DNA of 6,478 nt from Bacteroidales bacterium Bact_07 (lineage in GTDB: Bacteria; Bacteroidota; Bacteroidia; Bacteroidales; Tenuifilaceae). Made by a program: the position numbers and the translations under genes. Numbering within the stretch: the first letter of the stretch is position 1; every line of letters starts with the position of its first letter. Below are positions 1 to 6,478 of this stretch, one piece after another. The DNA is taken from contig LUYY01000118.1 of NCBI GenBank assembly GCA_001603415.1, positions 1 through 6,478 on the forward strand. Reading direction: 5' to 3'. The notes below the pieces were generated by a model, which did not search any database, was not told where the DNA came from, and worked only from the letters and a program-made list of their open reading frames with translations.

Positions 1-1
1 C

Positions 2-844
2 GATGGCACTACGCTACTTGGCGCTGATGATAAGGCCGGATTAGCCGAAATTATGACAGCAGTTGAGTACCTCATCAAAAACCCCAGCTTTGAACATGGT
101 AAAATTCGTATTGGTTTTACAGTTGATGAGGAGGTTGGCCGTGGTGTTGACCATTTCGACGTAAAACGATTTGGCGCTGACTTTGCCTATACACTCGACG
201 GTGGCGCAATAGGTGAACTTGAGTTTGAGAACTTTAATGCTGCAAGCGCCAAGATATCCATCCAGGGACGCAATATCCATCCGGGTTATGCAAAGGATAA
301 GATGCTAAACGCAATACTTATAGCCCAGGAATTCAACAGCCTGCTACCTGCACATGAACGCCCTGAACACACTCAGGGTTACGAGGGGTTCTACCACTTA
401 ATCAAGATGGATGGATCAGTTGAAAAGGCAGCTTTTCAATACATTATTCGCGATCACGATCGCAGTAAGTTTGAAGCGCGGAAAAACTTCATGAAACGCA
501 TTGCCGAATACCTGAACACAAAGTATGGCGAAGGAACGGTTACCCTTGAGCTAAAGGATCAGTACTACAACATGCGCGAAAAGATTGAGCCGGTTTACCA
601 TGTTGTTTCAACAGCCATGGAAGCCATGGAGGCAGTTGGCGTTAAGCCAAAGGTAAAACCCATTAGAGGAGGAACCGATGGTGCCCGCCTTTCCTACATG
701 GGACTCCCCTGCCCCAACCTATTTGCAGGTGGCGAAAACTTTCATGGGAAACATGAATACGTAGCAGTAGAAAGCATGGTTAAAGCAACCGAGGTAATGC
801 TCAAAATAATTGAACTTACACATCAAAGCAATCATGCTCATTGA
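2..844 (+). CDS. pepT: Peptidase T (tripeptide aminopeptidase, M20B metallopeptidase), 5'-truncated by the window edge
   Basis: Cytoplasmic di-zinc aminopeptidase that releases the N-terminal residue from tripeptides, the last step of peptide breakdown. The reading frame is open from base 2 and encodes 280 residues here. The first ones, GTTLLGADDKAG, are the classic PepT metal motif; its first Asp (26-28) is the expected bridging zinc ligand. TVDEEVGRG follows, with the catalytic Glu and a zinc-binding Glu at 128-133. Next come YTLDGG, with the zinc Asp at 197-199, an NIHPGYAK segment, YIIRDHDR, RGGTDGA, and finally NFHGKHEY, whose first His (743-745) is the likely last zinc ligand. Against the about 408 residues of the E. 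coli enzyme, roughly 130 N-terminal residues, including the first His/Asp zinc pair, lie outside the window. The internal ATG at 53 is not the start, because homology continues upstream of it. The gene ends with tandem in-frame stops (TGA TAA) just before the hairpin. All visible catalytic residues are intact, so the identification is firm. Confidence 0.96.
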   Translation, partial: DGTTLLGADDKAGLAEIMTAVEYLIKNPSFEHGKIRIGFTVDEEVGRGVDHFDVKRFGADFAYTLDGGAIGELEFENFNAASAKISIQGRNIHPGYAKDKMLNAILIAQEFNSLLPAHERPEHTQGYEGFYHLIKMDGSVEKAAFQYIIRDHDRSKFEARKNFMKRIAEYLNTKYGEGTVTLELKDQYYNMREKIEPVYHVVSTAMEAMEAVGVKPKVKPIRGGTDGARLSYMGLPCPNLFAGGENFHGKHEYVAVESMVKATEVMLKIIELTHQSNHAH

Positions 845-845
845 T

Positions 846-880
846 AAAAAAACGAGGGAGAAAATCTCCCTCGTTTTTTT
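846..880. terminator. Bidirectional intrinsic terminator between convergent genes
   Basis: A perfect inverted repeat: AAAAAAACGAGGGAG (846-860), a 5-nt AAAAT loop (861-865), then CTCCCTCGTTTTTTT (866-880). The GC-rich core stem is 9 bp (852-860 with 866-874). It is followed by seven T on the + strand and, because of the A tract on the other side, by seven T on the - strand too. It lies two bases after the pepT TGA and one base after the TAG of the - strand lipoprotein gene, so it can end both converging transcripts. Termination itself is inferred from structure. Confidence 0.92.
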
Positions 881-881
881 A

Positions 882-1736
882 CTATTTGGTAATGGGTTCC
901 AAAACCTCATAAAATACCCGATACCCACCAGGAGCCATGTAGTTATAGTTTAGGTAGATAATATCAGTTACCGGATCGTAATGGGAGTAAACCAAGGGAT
1001 TATTTGGATCGCCCTCTTCTACAATATAATCGAACCCTAAAACATTGAACGTAACACTATTGTCAGGATTAATGGTAAGATAGATTGTCTCGCCATAGCT
1101 TCCCCACACCGCAAAATTCGTTGAACAGGTATTACCGCTCTCAGTTATTAATTCCTTTGTTAGCTGATACTCTCTGGTACCTAAATTGGGGTGTATATAG
1201 GTAATGGAGGACAGGTAGTACCCCGCAAAGCTATTTGCCACTAACACCTCGGTTTGTGAATTGCTGGCAACCTCCCTACCATCGTCCAATACGGAAACGT
1301 AATTAAGTATAAAATAATCGCCAACATCAGCATTTAAAGGATCATCGGGGAGGGTATAGCTATCAAGGGTTAATCCCTGTTTGAGCTGTTCCCAGGTAAA
1401 GGTTTGGCTAAGCAACAATGTATCGTTTAAGTTCTGGCCACTTACACTAAAACTGCCGAGTAGTTCTACGTTGGAGGCTTCGTTGGTTGCATTATGGAAA
1501 AACTGCTTGAAAACCTTAACCTCTTGTATGGCTGGTCCCAAATATACCTTTAGCTCAATATCAACGTTATGAGATTTTTTTGGTACCAATTGCACCAACG
1601 GTGCCGACTCAACCAAACCTCCAGTTTTGGCATCGGCAGTCATTAAATCATCATCTTTCAAGCAGGAGCTAAATAGCATGGCAACGATTGCCATAAGCAA
1701 TGTTCCCTTTATGACTTTTATTTCATATAATTTCAT
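882..1736 (-). CDS. Surface lipoprotein of uncertain function, third gene of the SusC/SusD cluster (possibly SusE/F-like)
   Basis: A 284-residue lipoprotein. It begins with a hydrophobic signal (about residues 10-22) and the lipobox FSSC, with the lipidated Cys at 25. The following residues LKDDD match the K-(D/E)2-type lipoprotein export signal known in Bacteroidota, so display on the cell surface is expected. The segment DAKTGGLV (35-42) follows in a flexible linker. The rest appears beta-rich and may form two parts: an Ig-like region at about 45-165 (VDIELKVYLGP, then DYFILNYVSVLDDGREV) and a C-terminal part at about 168-284 that closes with SHYDPVTDIIYLNYNY and GYRVFYEVLEP. This tail resembles those of uncharacterised lipoproteins encoded beside SusCD pairs, but that is recalled family resemblance, not a search. 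No catalytic motif is visible. It starts 25 nt after the SusD gene stops and ends at the terminator, so it is probably the last gene of the operon. Likely role: accessory ligand binding or a partner of the transporter. The gene call is firm; the function is inferred. Confidence 0.88.
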   Translation of the reverse strand: MKLYEIKVIKGTLLMAIVAMLFSSCLKDDDLMTADAKTGGLVESAPLVQLVPKKSHNVDIELKVYLGPAIQEVKVFKQFFHNATNEASNVELLGSFSVSGQNLNDTLLLSQTFTWEQLKQGLTLDSYTLPDDPLNADVGDYFILNYVSVLDDGREVASNSQTEVLVANSFAGYYLSSITYIHPNLGTREYQLTKELITESGNTCSTNFAVWGSYGETIYLTINPDNSVTFNVLGFDYIVEEGDPNNPLVYSHYDPVTDIIYLNYNYMAPGGYRVFYEVLEPITK

Positions 1737-1761
1737 ACTCTAATCAATTAATGGAGTTCAA

Positions 1762-3312
1762 CTAACTGTTATCAGCAACATCCCACCAAACCCGAGTATT
1801 AAGGTTATCGGCTCCCTGGCGGGCAACTGCAGCATCCAGGTTTGAACCGTTACGGGAATACTCGTCGGAAGGGTAACGTAATCGCTGGGGTATCCTCCCC
1901 TCATTTAAGCCATCCTCGGCAGGTGTTAAATGGGGATAACCCGTTCTCCGCCATTCAAACCAAGCCTGCAAGCCCTGGTCGAACATGGCTACCCATTTTT
2001 GGGTATAAATCTTTTCAAGTTCTTTCCCTACTTCCCACTTGCCATTGTTAGCAAGAAAATCATTGATATAATCGTCAATAGTTCTGGAAACCCCTCCTAA
2101 ATCATAGTAGTATGGTACGTTTTCGACAATTTCGCTTGCAAACTGCCTGTATGACTCCGCTATACCCAATTCATAGTAGTCCTGTGCTGTTTCAGTCCCA
2201 AACGTAAGTAAGCCACGAAACTTGGCTTCAGCTAGCAGAAAGCAAACCTCTGCACGGCTCATAAACATACCGGGGGCATCGGCTCTACGGAAGTATTCTC
2301 CTAATTTTGATGTCCTTTTTATACCATTGCCTAAGTATGCGGCAGCTTTTGCCGATGTCATGCCGTTAGGCAATCCAATCCAAAAACCACCTGCCTGAGG
2401 CGTTTCAGCGTAAACCACAATTCGCCAGTCGGGATGATCATGGTTATTTGGGTTATACATGGCATCTATCAATGTTTTGCTAACCCTATGGTCATCGCGG
2501 GTCTTGTAAGTTTCATTTAGCGGGTGGTTATTTGGGTATGAACCCAAATAGTGTAATGCTGCATTCTGTGAATTATTACTTATGATAGGATAGGTAACAG
2601 GGTCAGATACAATACCGTCAATTTCGTTTCTAATGGTTTCGAGGTACTCAGGTCTATTTGACATACGCATAAGCAGGCGTAAACGCAGCGAGTTGGCAAA
2701 GCGTTTCCACTTGGTGATATCGCCACCAAAAAGTATATCACCCTCTACCTTAGGGCCACCAACCTGAAATAGCTCGTTGGCTTCCTTTAACTTGGCATTC
2801 AATGCAAGGTAGATTGACTCCTGTGTATCGAACTTTGGAGTATAGGTGCTATCAACCTTTAATGCTTCCTTAAAGGGTATATCACCATATATATCGGTAA
2901 GAACCGAAAAAACGTAACACTTTAAAACTAATGCAACTGCTTGATAGTTCCTATTACCCAACCGTTGTCCCATTTCGTATATGCGTTGGGTTTCAATGGC
3001 CGGTCCAGCATACAATCCGTTCCAAACCATGTTAATAACATCGTTACGGGGAACATACCTATCCTCATCGGTGTATTGCACCTTAGCCATGTGCTGTACC
3101 CAGCACGAACCGATCTCGTGCCCCAGCCAAACATCAAATACCTGATCGGCAATACCTTCAATGGTATTGGCAAGTAGTTTATCGGGGTAATCCTTGTTGA
3201 TATCAATGGCGTTGGGGTTTTTGTTGATCTCGTCAAAATCTTTAGTACACGAGCCTAAAGCAACACCCACCAAGAATATCAACCCTAACTTTAGCATTCT
3301 ATGCAATCTCAT
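1762..3312 (-). CDS. SusD/RagB-family nutrient-binding outer-membrane lipoprotein (SusD-like_2 type)
   Basis: The extracellular lid of a SusCD importer: a lipid-anchored protein that captures substrate and closes over the SusC barrel. It has 516 residues, a usual length. A signal peptide ends in the lipobox ALGSC (Cys22), followed by TKDFDEINKNPN, an acidic surface-export signal and the typical opening of this family. Helical, TPR-like elements follow: VLTDIYGDIPF (137-147), GDITKWKRFANSLRLRLL (197-214), and RAEVCFLLAEAKFRG (353-367). The C-terminal signature is IYTQKWVAMFDQGLQAW (435-451), then FEWRRTGYP, RLRYPSDEY and a final VWWD, which fits the SusD-like_2 branch rather than classical starch-type SusD. 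The ATG at 3312 is chosen because it gives a full basic signal-peptide start; Met6 is a possible alternative. It lies 21 nt downstream of the SusC gene, with no clear Shine-Dalgarno sequence, as is usual in this phylum. The substrate cannot be read from the sequence. Confidence 0.96.
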   Translation of the reverse strand: MRLHRMLKLGLIFLVGVALGSCTKDFDEINKNPNAIDINKDYPDKLLANTIEGIADQVFDVWLGHEIGSCWVQHMAKVQYTDEDRYVPRNDVINMVWNGLYAGPAIETQRIYEMGQRLGNRNYQAVALVLKCYVFSVLTDIYGDIPFKEALKVDSTYTPKFDTQESIYLALNAKLKEANELFQVGGPKVEGDILFGGDITKWKRFANSLRLRLLMRMSNRPEYLETIRNEIDGIVSDPVTYPIISNNSQNAALHYLGSYPNNHPLNETYKTRDDHRVSKTLIDAMYNPNNHDHPDWRIVVYAETPQAGGFWIGLPNGMTSAKAAAYLGNGIKRTSKLGEYFRRADAPGMFMSRAEVCFLLAEAKFRGLLTFGTETAQDYYELGIAESYRQFASEIVENVPYYYDLGGVSRTIDDYINDFLANNGKWEVGKELEKIYTQKWVAMFDQGLQAWFEWRRTGYPHLTPAEDGLNEGRIPQRLRYPSDEYSRNGSNLDAAVARQGADNLNTRVWWDVADNS

Positions 3313-3333
3313 AACAAAATCTTTTTAATCTAG

Positions 3334-6300
3334 TTAAAACTTAAAACTCAAATTCACCCCTAAACTGCGCGCCGTAGGATGCTGCCCAAATTCCAGACCC
3401 TGTACGTTTGAATTGCTGAATGCTGTTTCGGGGTCAATATGTGGAACTCGAGCATACAGCAGTGCAAGGTTTCGACCTACTATTGAAATGGAAACATCTC
3501 GTATGGAAGTTTTCCCAATTTTTGGAAAGGTGTAGCCCAATTGCACATCCCTAAGCTTAATGAAACTGGCATCAAAAATGCTGGAGTAAGCAATGTTATT
3601 GTTGTAAGCGGCTTTGTTATACTCCTCTGCCGACACAACAACATCATTCTCAATCCAACGGCCCTGACCATCGGGCATTACTCCAACTCCTACAATACCG
3701 CCTTCACGACCTTTTAGGGTTTCCTTGAGCACACCGGCATATCGGCCCCATGTATTGGTCATGGAGTAAATTTCTCCACCCCAACGTGCATCGACCAGAA
3801 CGCTAAAGGTTAGATTTTTAAATCGAATTGAGTTTGTTACACCTGCAACCCAGTCGGGTGTATAGTTGCCAAGTTTCTTGATATCGCCCTGCAAGGGTAA
3901 TCCGTTGATATGAATTATCTTCCCCTCGTCGTTTCTCATAAAATCGTAACCATAAAGCACACCAAAAGGCTCGCCGGGAATTGCCAGTACATCAAGACTC
4001 CAGTAACCTCCAAGAACATACTGGTCGAGCCCCTCGGCAAGTTTCCTTACCCTATTCACATTTCGCGAAAAGTTTAAGCCTATATTCCACTCAAAACCCG
4101 AACGGGTTTTAACAGGAATTCCACTCACTGAAAGTTCAACTCCCCTGTTGTCAATCTGACCAGCATTAACTATTGTTGAAGTATAACCGGTGGTAGCACT
4201 AATGGGCATGCGAATAATCTGATCGTAAGTGCTCTGGGAATAATAGGTTAGGTCAAAAGCCAGTCGATTCATAAAAAATCGAAGATCGGCGCCAATTTCG
4301 AACGAATTGGTTCGTTGGGGCTTAAGATCGGGGTTGGGTAAATCGTTAGGAATGTAAATCTGAGCCAGCTTAGTGCCCGCATTCCATCCGTCGTTAAACC
4401 TGTACACCGGCTGTAATTGGTAGGGGTCAGTATCGGCACCAACCTGTGCCCAACCGGCACGAAACTTGGCAAAGCTAAACTTCCTCGACTGAATATCGAA
4501 CAAGTCGGTGAGCACGGCCGATACGTTTACCGATGGGTAGAAGTAGGAATTATTGCCCGAAGGCAATGTACTCGACCAGTCGTTACGACCTGTAAAATCG
4601 AAGAAAAGAGCATTCTTCCAAGTAAATTGTCCGTTGAAGTAAAGGCTGTTTATCCTTTTCTTGGTGATATAGTTCATGGTTACTACGGGTACCCTGGCAT
4701 TCTCAAACGTATAAACATCTGGAACACTTAGTTCGGTTATATAGGCGCTTAACGATTGTGTAAACTGGTTCATTCGGCTACCACCAAAATTGAATGAGAA
4801 ACCCAGATTCTCGGTAAACGACTTGTTGATCATGAACATGAAGTCGGTGTTAACCTCCCTGAATGTTCTTTTAGATTCGCTCAGGGAACCATAAGGGCTC
4901 TCGATATCGCCGTAAGCTGAACGGGCGTTGTTGTAGTTTGTGTAGTAATCAACACCAATGCCTGTCTTTAGGCTTAACCAGTCAGTAAATTTTATGGTTG
5001 AAGTTGCTTGACCTAGTAGTCGGTCCCTATCAATACCATTAAGGTTCTCATAAAGGGTAAAGTAAGGATTGTTATGGTAGCTGTAGTTCCAGTTTCGCTT
5101 ACTTCCATCGGGATACTTGTACTGTTTCAAATCGGCCACATCAACCTGACGGCCAAACCACATGAATTGCTGCATCACATTCTGTCCACTGTAACCGTAG
5201 GCCGGTAGGTTTTTGCTGTAGGTGTTTATATAGTTAGCATTAGCGGTAAAGGCCAGAAATTTATAGGGCGATGCTGTTGCATTCAGGTTTATGCTATTCT
5301 TCTCCTGGTCGGTATTAGGAATCATACCGGTTTGCATGGAGTTAGTGTACGAGAAACGCACTGCATAATCTTCGGCTGCGCTCTCAATGGCAATATTATT
5401 GGAGTAGGTTTTGCCCAGTTCAAAAAAGTTCTTCACATTGTTTGGGTGCGACACCCAGGGTGTTGGTTGGCGAACGCCACCAACTACAGGCGAGTTCCAC
5501 TGTGGAATCATCAACCCTATATCGAGTTTAGGACCCCAGCTCTCGTCGACGTTGTCGTTAATACCCCCTCCTTTTCCGTCGTAGAACTCAAATTGGCCGC
5601 CTGTTCCTTGCCCATACACATTCTGGAAATCTGGAAGCCTCAAAGGCCTTTCGAAGGTGGTGGTTGAGTTAAAACTAACACCAAAGCGCTTATCGGTATT
5701 AGCCGAACGGGTTTTAATAATGATAACCCCATTGGCAGCACGCGACCCGTAAAGCGCTGCAGCATTAGGCCCTTTAAGAACTGTAACGCTCTCAATGTCG
5801 TTTGGATTGATATCGGCAATACCGCTACCGCGGTTAACCCCTTCGGTGTAGGTACCCCCAAAGTTCGAGTTATTGAGCACAACCCCATCTACTACAAAAA
5901 GTGGCTGGTTATCGGTACTAAGCGAGTTAACCCCACGCAGCACAATACGTGTAGATGCCCCAACAGCGCCTGAAGTGTTGGTAATTATGGCCCCCGAAAT
6001 ACGCCCTTGCAGGGAGTTAACAATGTTCAGTTCAGGAGTTCGAGCGATATCGTCACCCTTTACACTTTGTATAGCATATCCCGTAGCTTTCTCGGCACGC
6101 ATTATACCCAACGCAGTAACGGTAACCTCTTTTACCTCAATGGCTTCCTCCTGTAACTCAACATCAATAACGGTCCGGCCGGCAATATCCACCTCAACCG
6201 TTTTGTACCCGATGTAACTGAACCGAAGTTTTTTGGCAATTGAAGGGACTGTTATCTCGTACCGTCCTTCCATGTTGGTAACTGACCCTATAGTACTACC

Positions 6301-6444
6301 AACAACAACCACAGTAACCCCCTGTAAAGGCCAAGCCCCATCGGCCGAAGTTACCGTTCCCGTAATTCTCACAGTTTGTTGGGCCAATACATTCAAAGAA
6401 CCTATAAACAAAAAAGCTGTGAGAAAGGCACACAGTTTCCTCAT
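3334..6444 (-). CDS. SusC/RagA-family TonB-linked outer-membrane transporter
   Basis: A TonB-dependent outer-membrane barrel that imports oligomeric nutrients delivered by its SusD partner. It has 1036 residues, typical for the family. A type I signal peptide (about 1-21, ending NVLA) is followed at once by a carboxypeptidase-regulatory-like beta domain (about 24-100: ITGTVTSADG, then RYEITVP and FSYIGYKTVEV). The conserved SusC linker EVKEVTVTALG is at 103-113. The plug spans about 115-245, with SLQGRISG (144-151), LRGVNS, LFVVDGV (182-188) and LKGPNAAALYGSRAANG (223-239). The remainder is the 22-strand-type barrel, ending in SLGVNLSFKF with a C-terminal aromatic residue suited to BAM-dependent insertion. 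There is no N-terminal secretin/TonB signalling (STN) domain, so direct signalling to an anti-sigma factor through that domain is unlikely. It is the first gene of the likely three-gene operon. The reading frame is intact. Family assignment is firm; substrate is unknown. Confidence 0.97.
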   Translation of the reverse strand: MRKLCAFLTAFLFIGSLNVLAQQTVRITGTVTSADGAWPLQGVTVVVVGSTIGSVTNMEGRYEITVPSIAKKLRFSYIGYKTVEVDIAGRTVIDVELQEEAIEVKEVTVTALGIMRAEKATGYAIQSVKGDDIARTPELNIVNSLQGRISGAIITNTSGAVGASTRIVLRGVNSLSTDNQPLFVVDGVVLNNSNFGGTYTEGVNRGSGIADINPNDIESVTVLKGPNAAALYGSRAANGVIIIKTRSANTDKRFGVSFNSTTTFERPLRLPDFQNVYGQGTGGQFEFYDGKGGGINDNVDESWGPKLDIGLMIPQWNSPVVGGVRQPTPWVSHPNNVKNFFELGKTYSNNIAIESAAEDYAVRFSYTNSMQTGMIPNTDQEKNSINLNATASPYKFLAFTANANYINTYSKNLPAYGYSGQNVMQQFMWFGRQVDVADLKQYKYPDGSKRNWNYSYHNNPYFTLYENLNGIDRDRLLGQATSTIKFTDWLSLKTGIGVDYYTNYNNARSAYGDIESPYGSLSESKRTFREVNTDFMFMINKSFTENLGFSFNFGGSRMNQFTQSLSAYITELSVPDVYTFENARVPVVTMNYITKKRINSLYFNGQFTWKNALFFDFTGRNDWSSTLPSGNNSYFYPSVNVSAVLTDLFDIQSRKFSFAKFRAGWAQVGADTDPYQLQPVYRFNDGWNAGTKLAQIYIPNDLPNPDLKPQRTNSFEIGADLRFFMNRLAFDLTYYSQSTYDQIIRMPISATTGYTSTIVNAGQIDNRGVELSVSGIPVKTRSGFEWNIGLNFSRNVNRVRKLAEGLDQYVLGGYWSLDVLAIPGEPFGVLYGYDFMRNDEGKIIHINGLPLQGDIKKLGNYTPDWVAGVTNSIRFKNLTFSVLVDARWGGEIYSMTNTWGRYAGVLKETLKGREGGIVGVGVMPDGQGRWIENDVVVSAEEYNKAAYNNNIAYSSIFDASFIKLRDVQLGYTFPKIGKTSIRDVSISIVGRNLALLYARVPHIDPETAFSNSNVQGLEFGQHPTARSLGVNLSFKF

Positions 6445-6478
6445 AAAACACTAATTAATAGTTTGGTTTAGGTTTAGT
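6445..6478 (-). other. Short AT-rich leader upstream of the SusC gene, cut by the window edge
   Basis: Only 34 bases upstream of the transporter start are present. On the coding strand they read from ACTAAACCTAAACC to TTAGTGTTTT just before the ATG. There is no purine-rich Shine-Dalgarno sequence; such AT-rich leaders are normal for Bacteroidota. I see no convincing TAnnTTTG promoter element on the coding strand, so the operon promoter probably lies outside the window. Confidence 0.4.

Noticed and set aside
53..55. ATG that could be taken as the start of the first gene
   Set aside because: The frame is open to base 2 and the upstream codons encode the conserved PepT metal motif GTTLLGADDKAG, so the true start lies outside the window.
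2928..3236. 102-codon open frame on the - strand inside the SusD gene
   Set aside because: It overlaps a strongly conserved SusD coding frame on the same strand and shows no recognisable motif or start signal; it is a shadow frame.
5332..5667. Open frames on the + strand antisense to the SusC gene (also 4417-4731 and 5873-6217)
   Set aside because: These are antisense shadows of a conserved 1036-residue protein. Their products have no family resemblance, and no promoter or terminator accompanies them.
6458..6466. Possible Bacteroidota -7 promoter element (TAnnTTTG) around ATAGTTTGG
   Set aside because: The match is imperfect, because the spacing places AT rather than TA before the two variable bases. 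It also lies on the + strand, pointing away from the direction of SusC transcription and into the SusC gene.
6465..6476. Tandem GGTTTA repeat resembling a telomere-like or operator repeat
   Set aside because: Only two copies at the window edge in AT-rich leader DNA; too short to support a regulatory or telomeric role.

Overview
The window looks like Bacteroidota chromosome, most likely order Bacteroidales. It carries a SusC/SusD outer-membrane pair, two lipoproteins with the acidic 'CxKD' surface-export signature typical of this phylum, AT-rich gene starts without clear Shine-Dalgarno sequences, and moderate GC. The genus cannot be told from the sequence.

Layout: at the left edge, on the + strand, is the 3' two-thirds of a peptidase T gene (2-844), whose start lies outside the window. 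It ends at a 15-bp perfect hairpin with A and T tracts on its two sides (846-880), which reads as a terminator from either strand. Everything right of it is on the - strand and forms one tight cluster, transcribed right to left: a SusC/RagA TonB-dependent transporter (6444-3334), a SusD/RagB lipoprotein of the SusD-like_2 type (3312-1762), and a third surface lipoprotein of uncertain function (1736-882). The gaps are only 21 and 25 nt, so a single operon is likely. The third gene's stop codon sits 1 nt from the hairpin.

How the genes work together: SusC forms the barrel, SusD the extracellular lid that captures ligand, and the third lipoprotein is probably an accessory surface binding or partner protein, as SusE/SusF are in the starch system. 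No glycoside hydrolase, peptidase, sigma/anti-sigma pair or other substrate-specific gene is visible next to the transporter, so its substrate cannot be assigned. PepT is a cytoplasmic tripeptidase on the opposite strand and convergent; it is not in the operon. A peptide substrate for the transporter is possible but rests only on proximity.

The window is almost fully coding, with no gap over 50 nt between genes. I saw no RNA genes, mobile elements, CRISPR arrays or pseudogenes. I did not find a clearly new system; the least understood part is the third lipoprotein.
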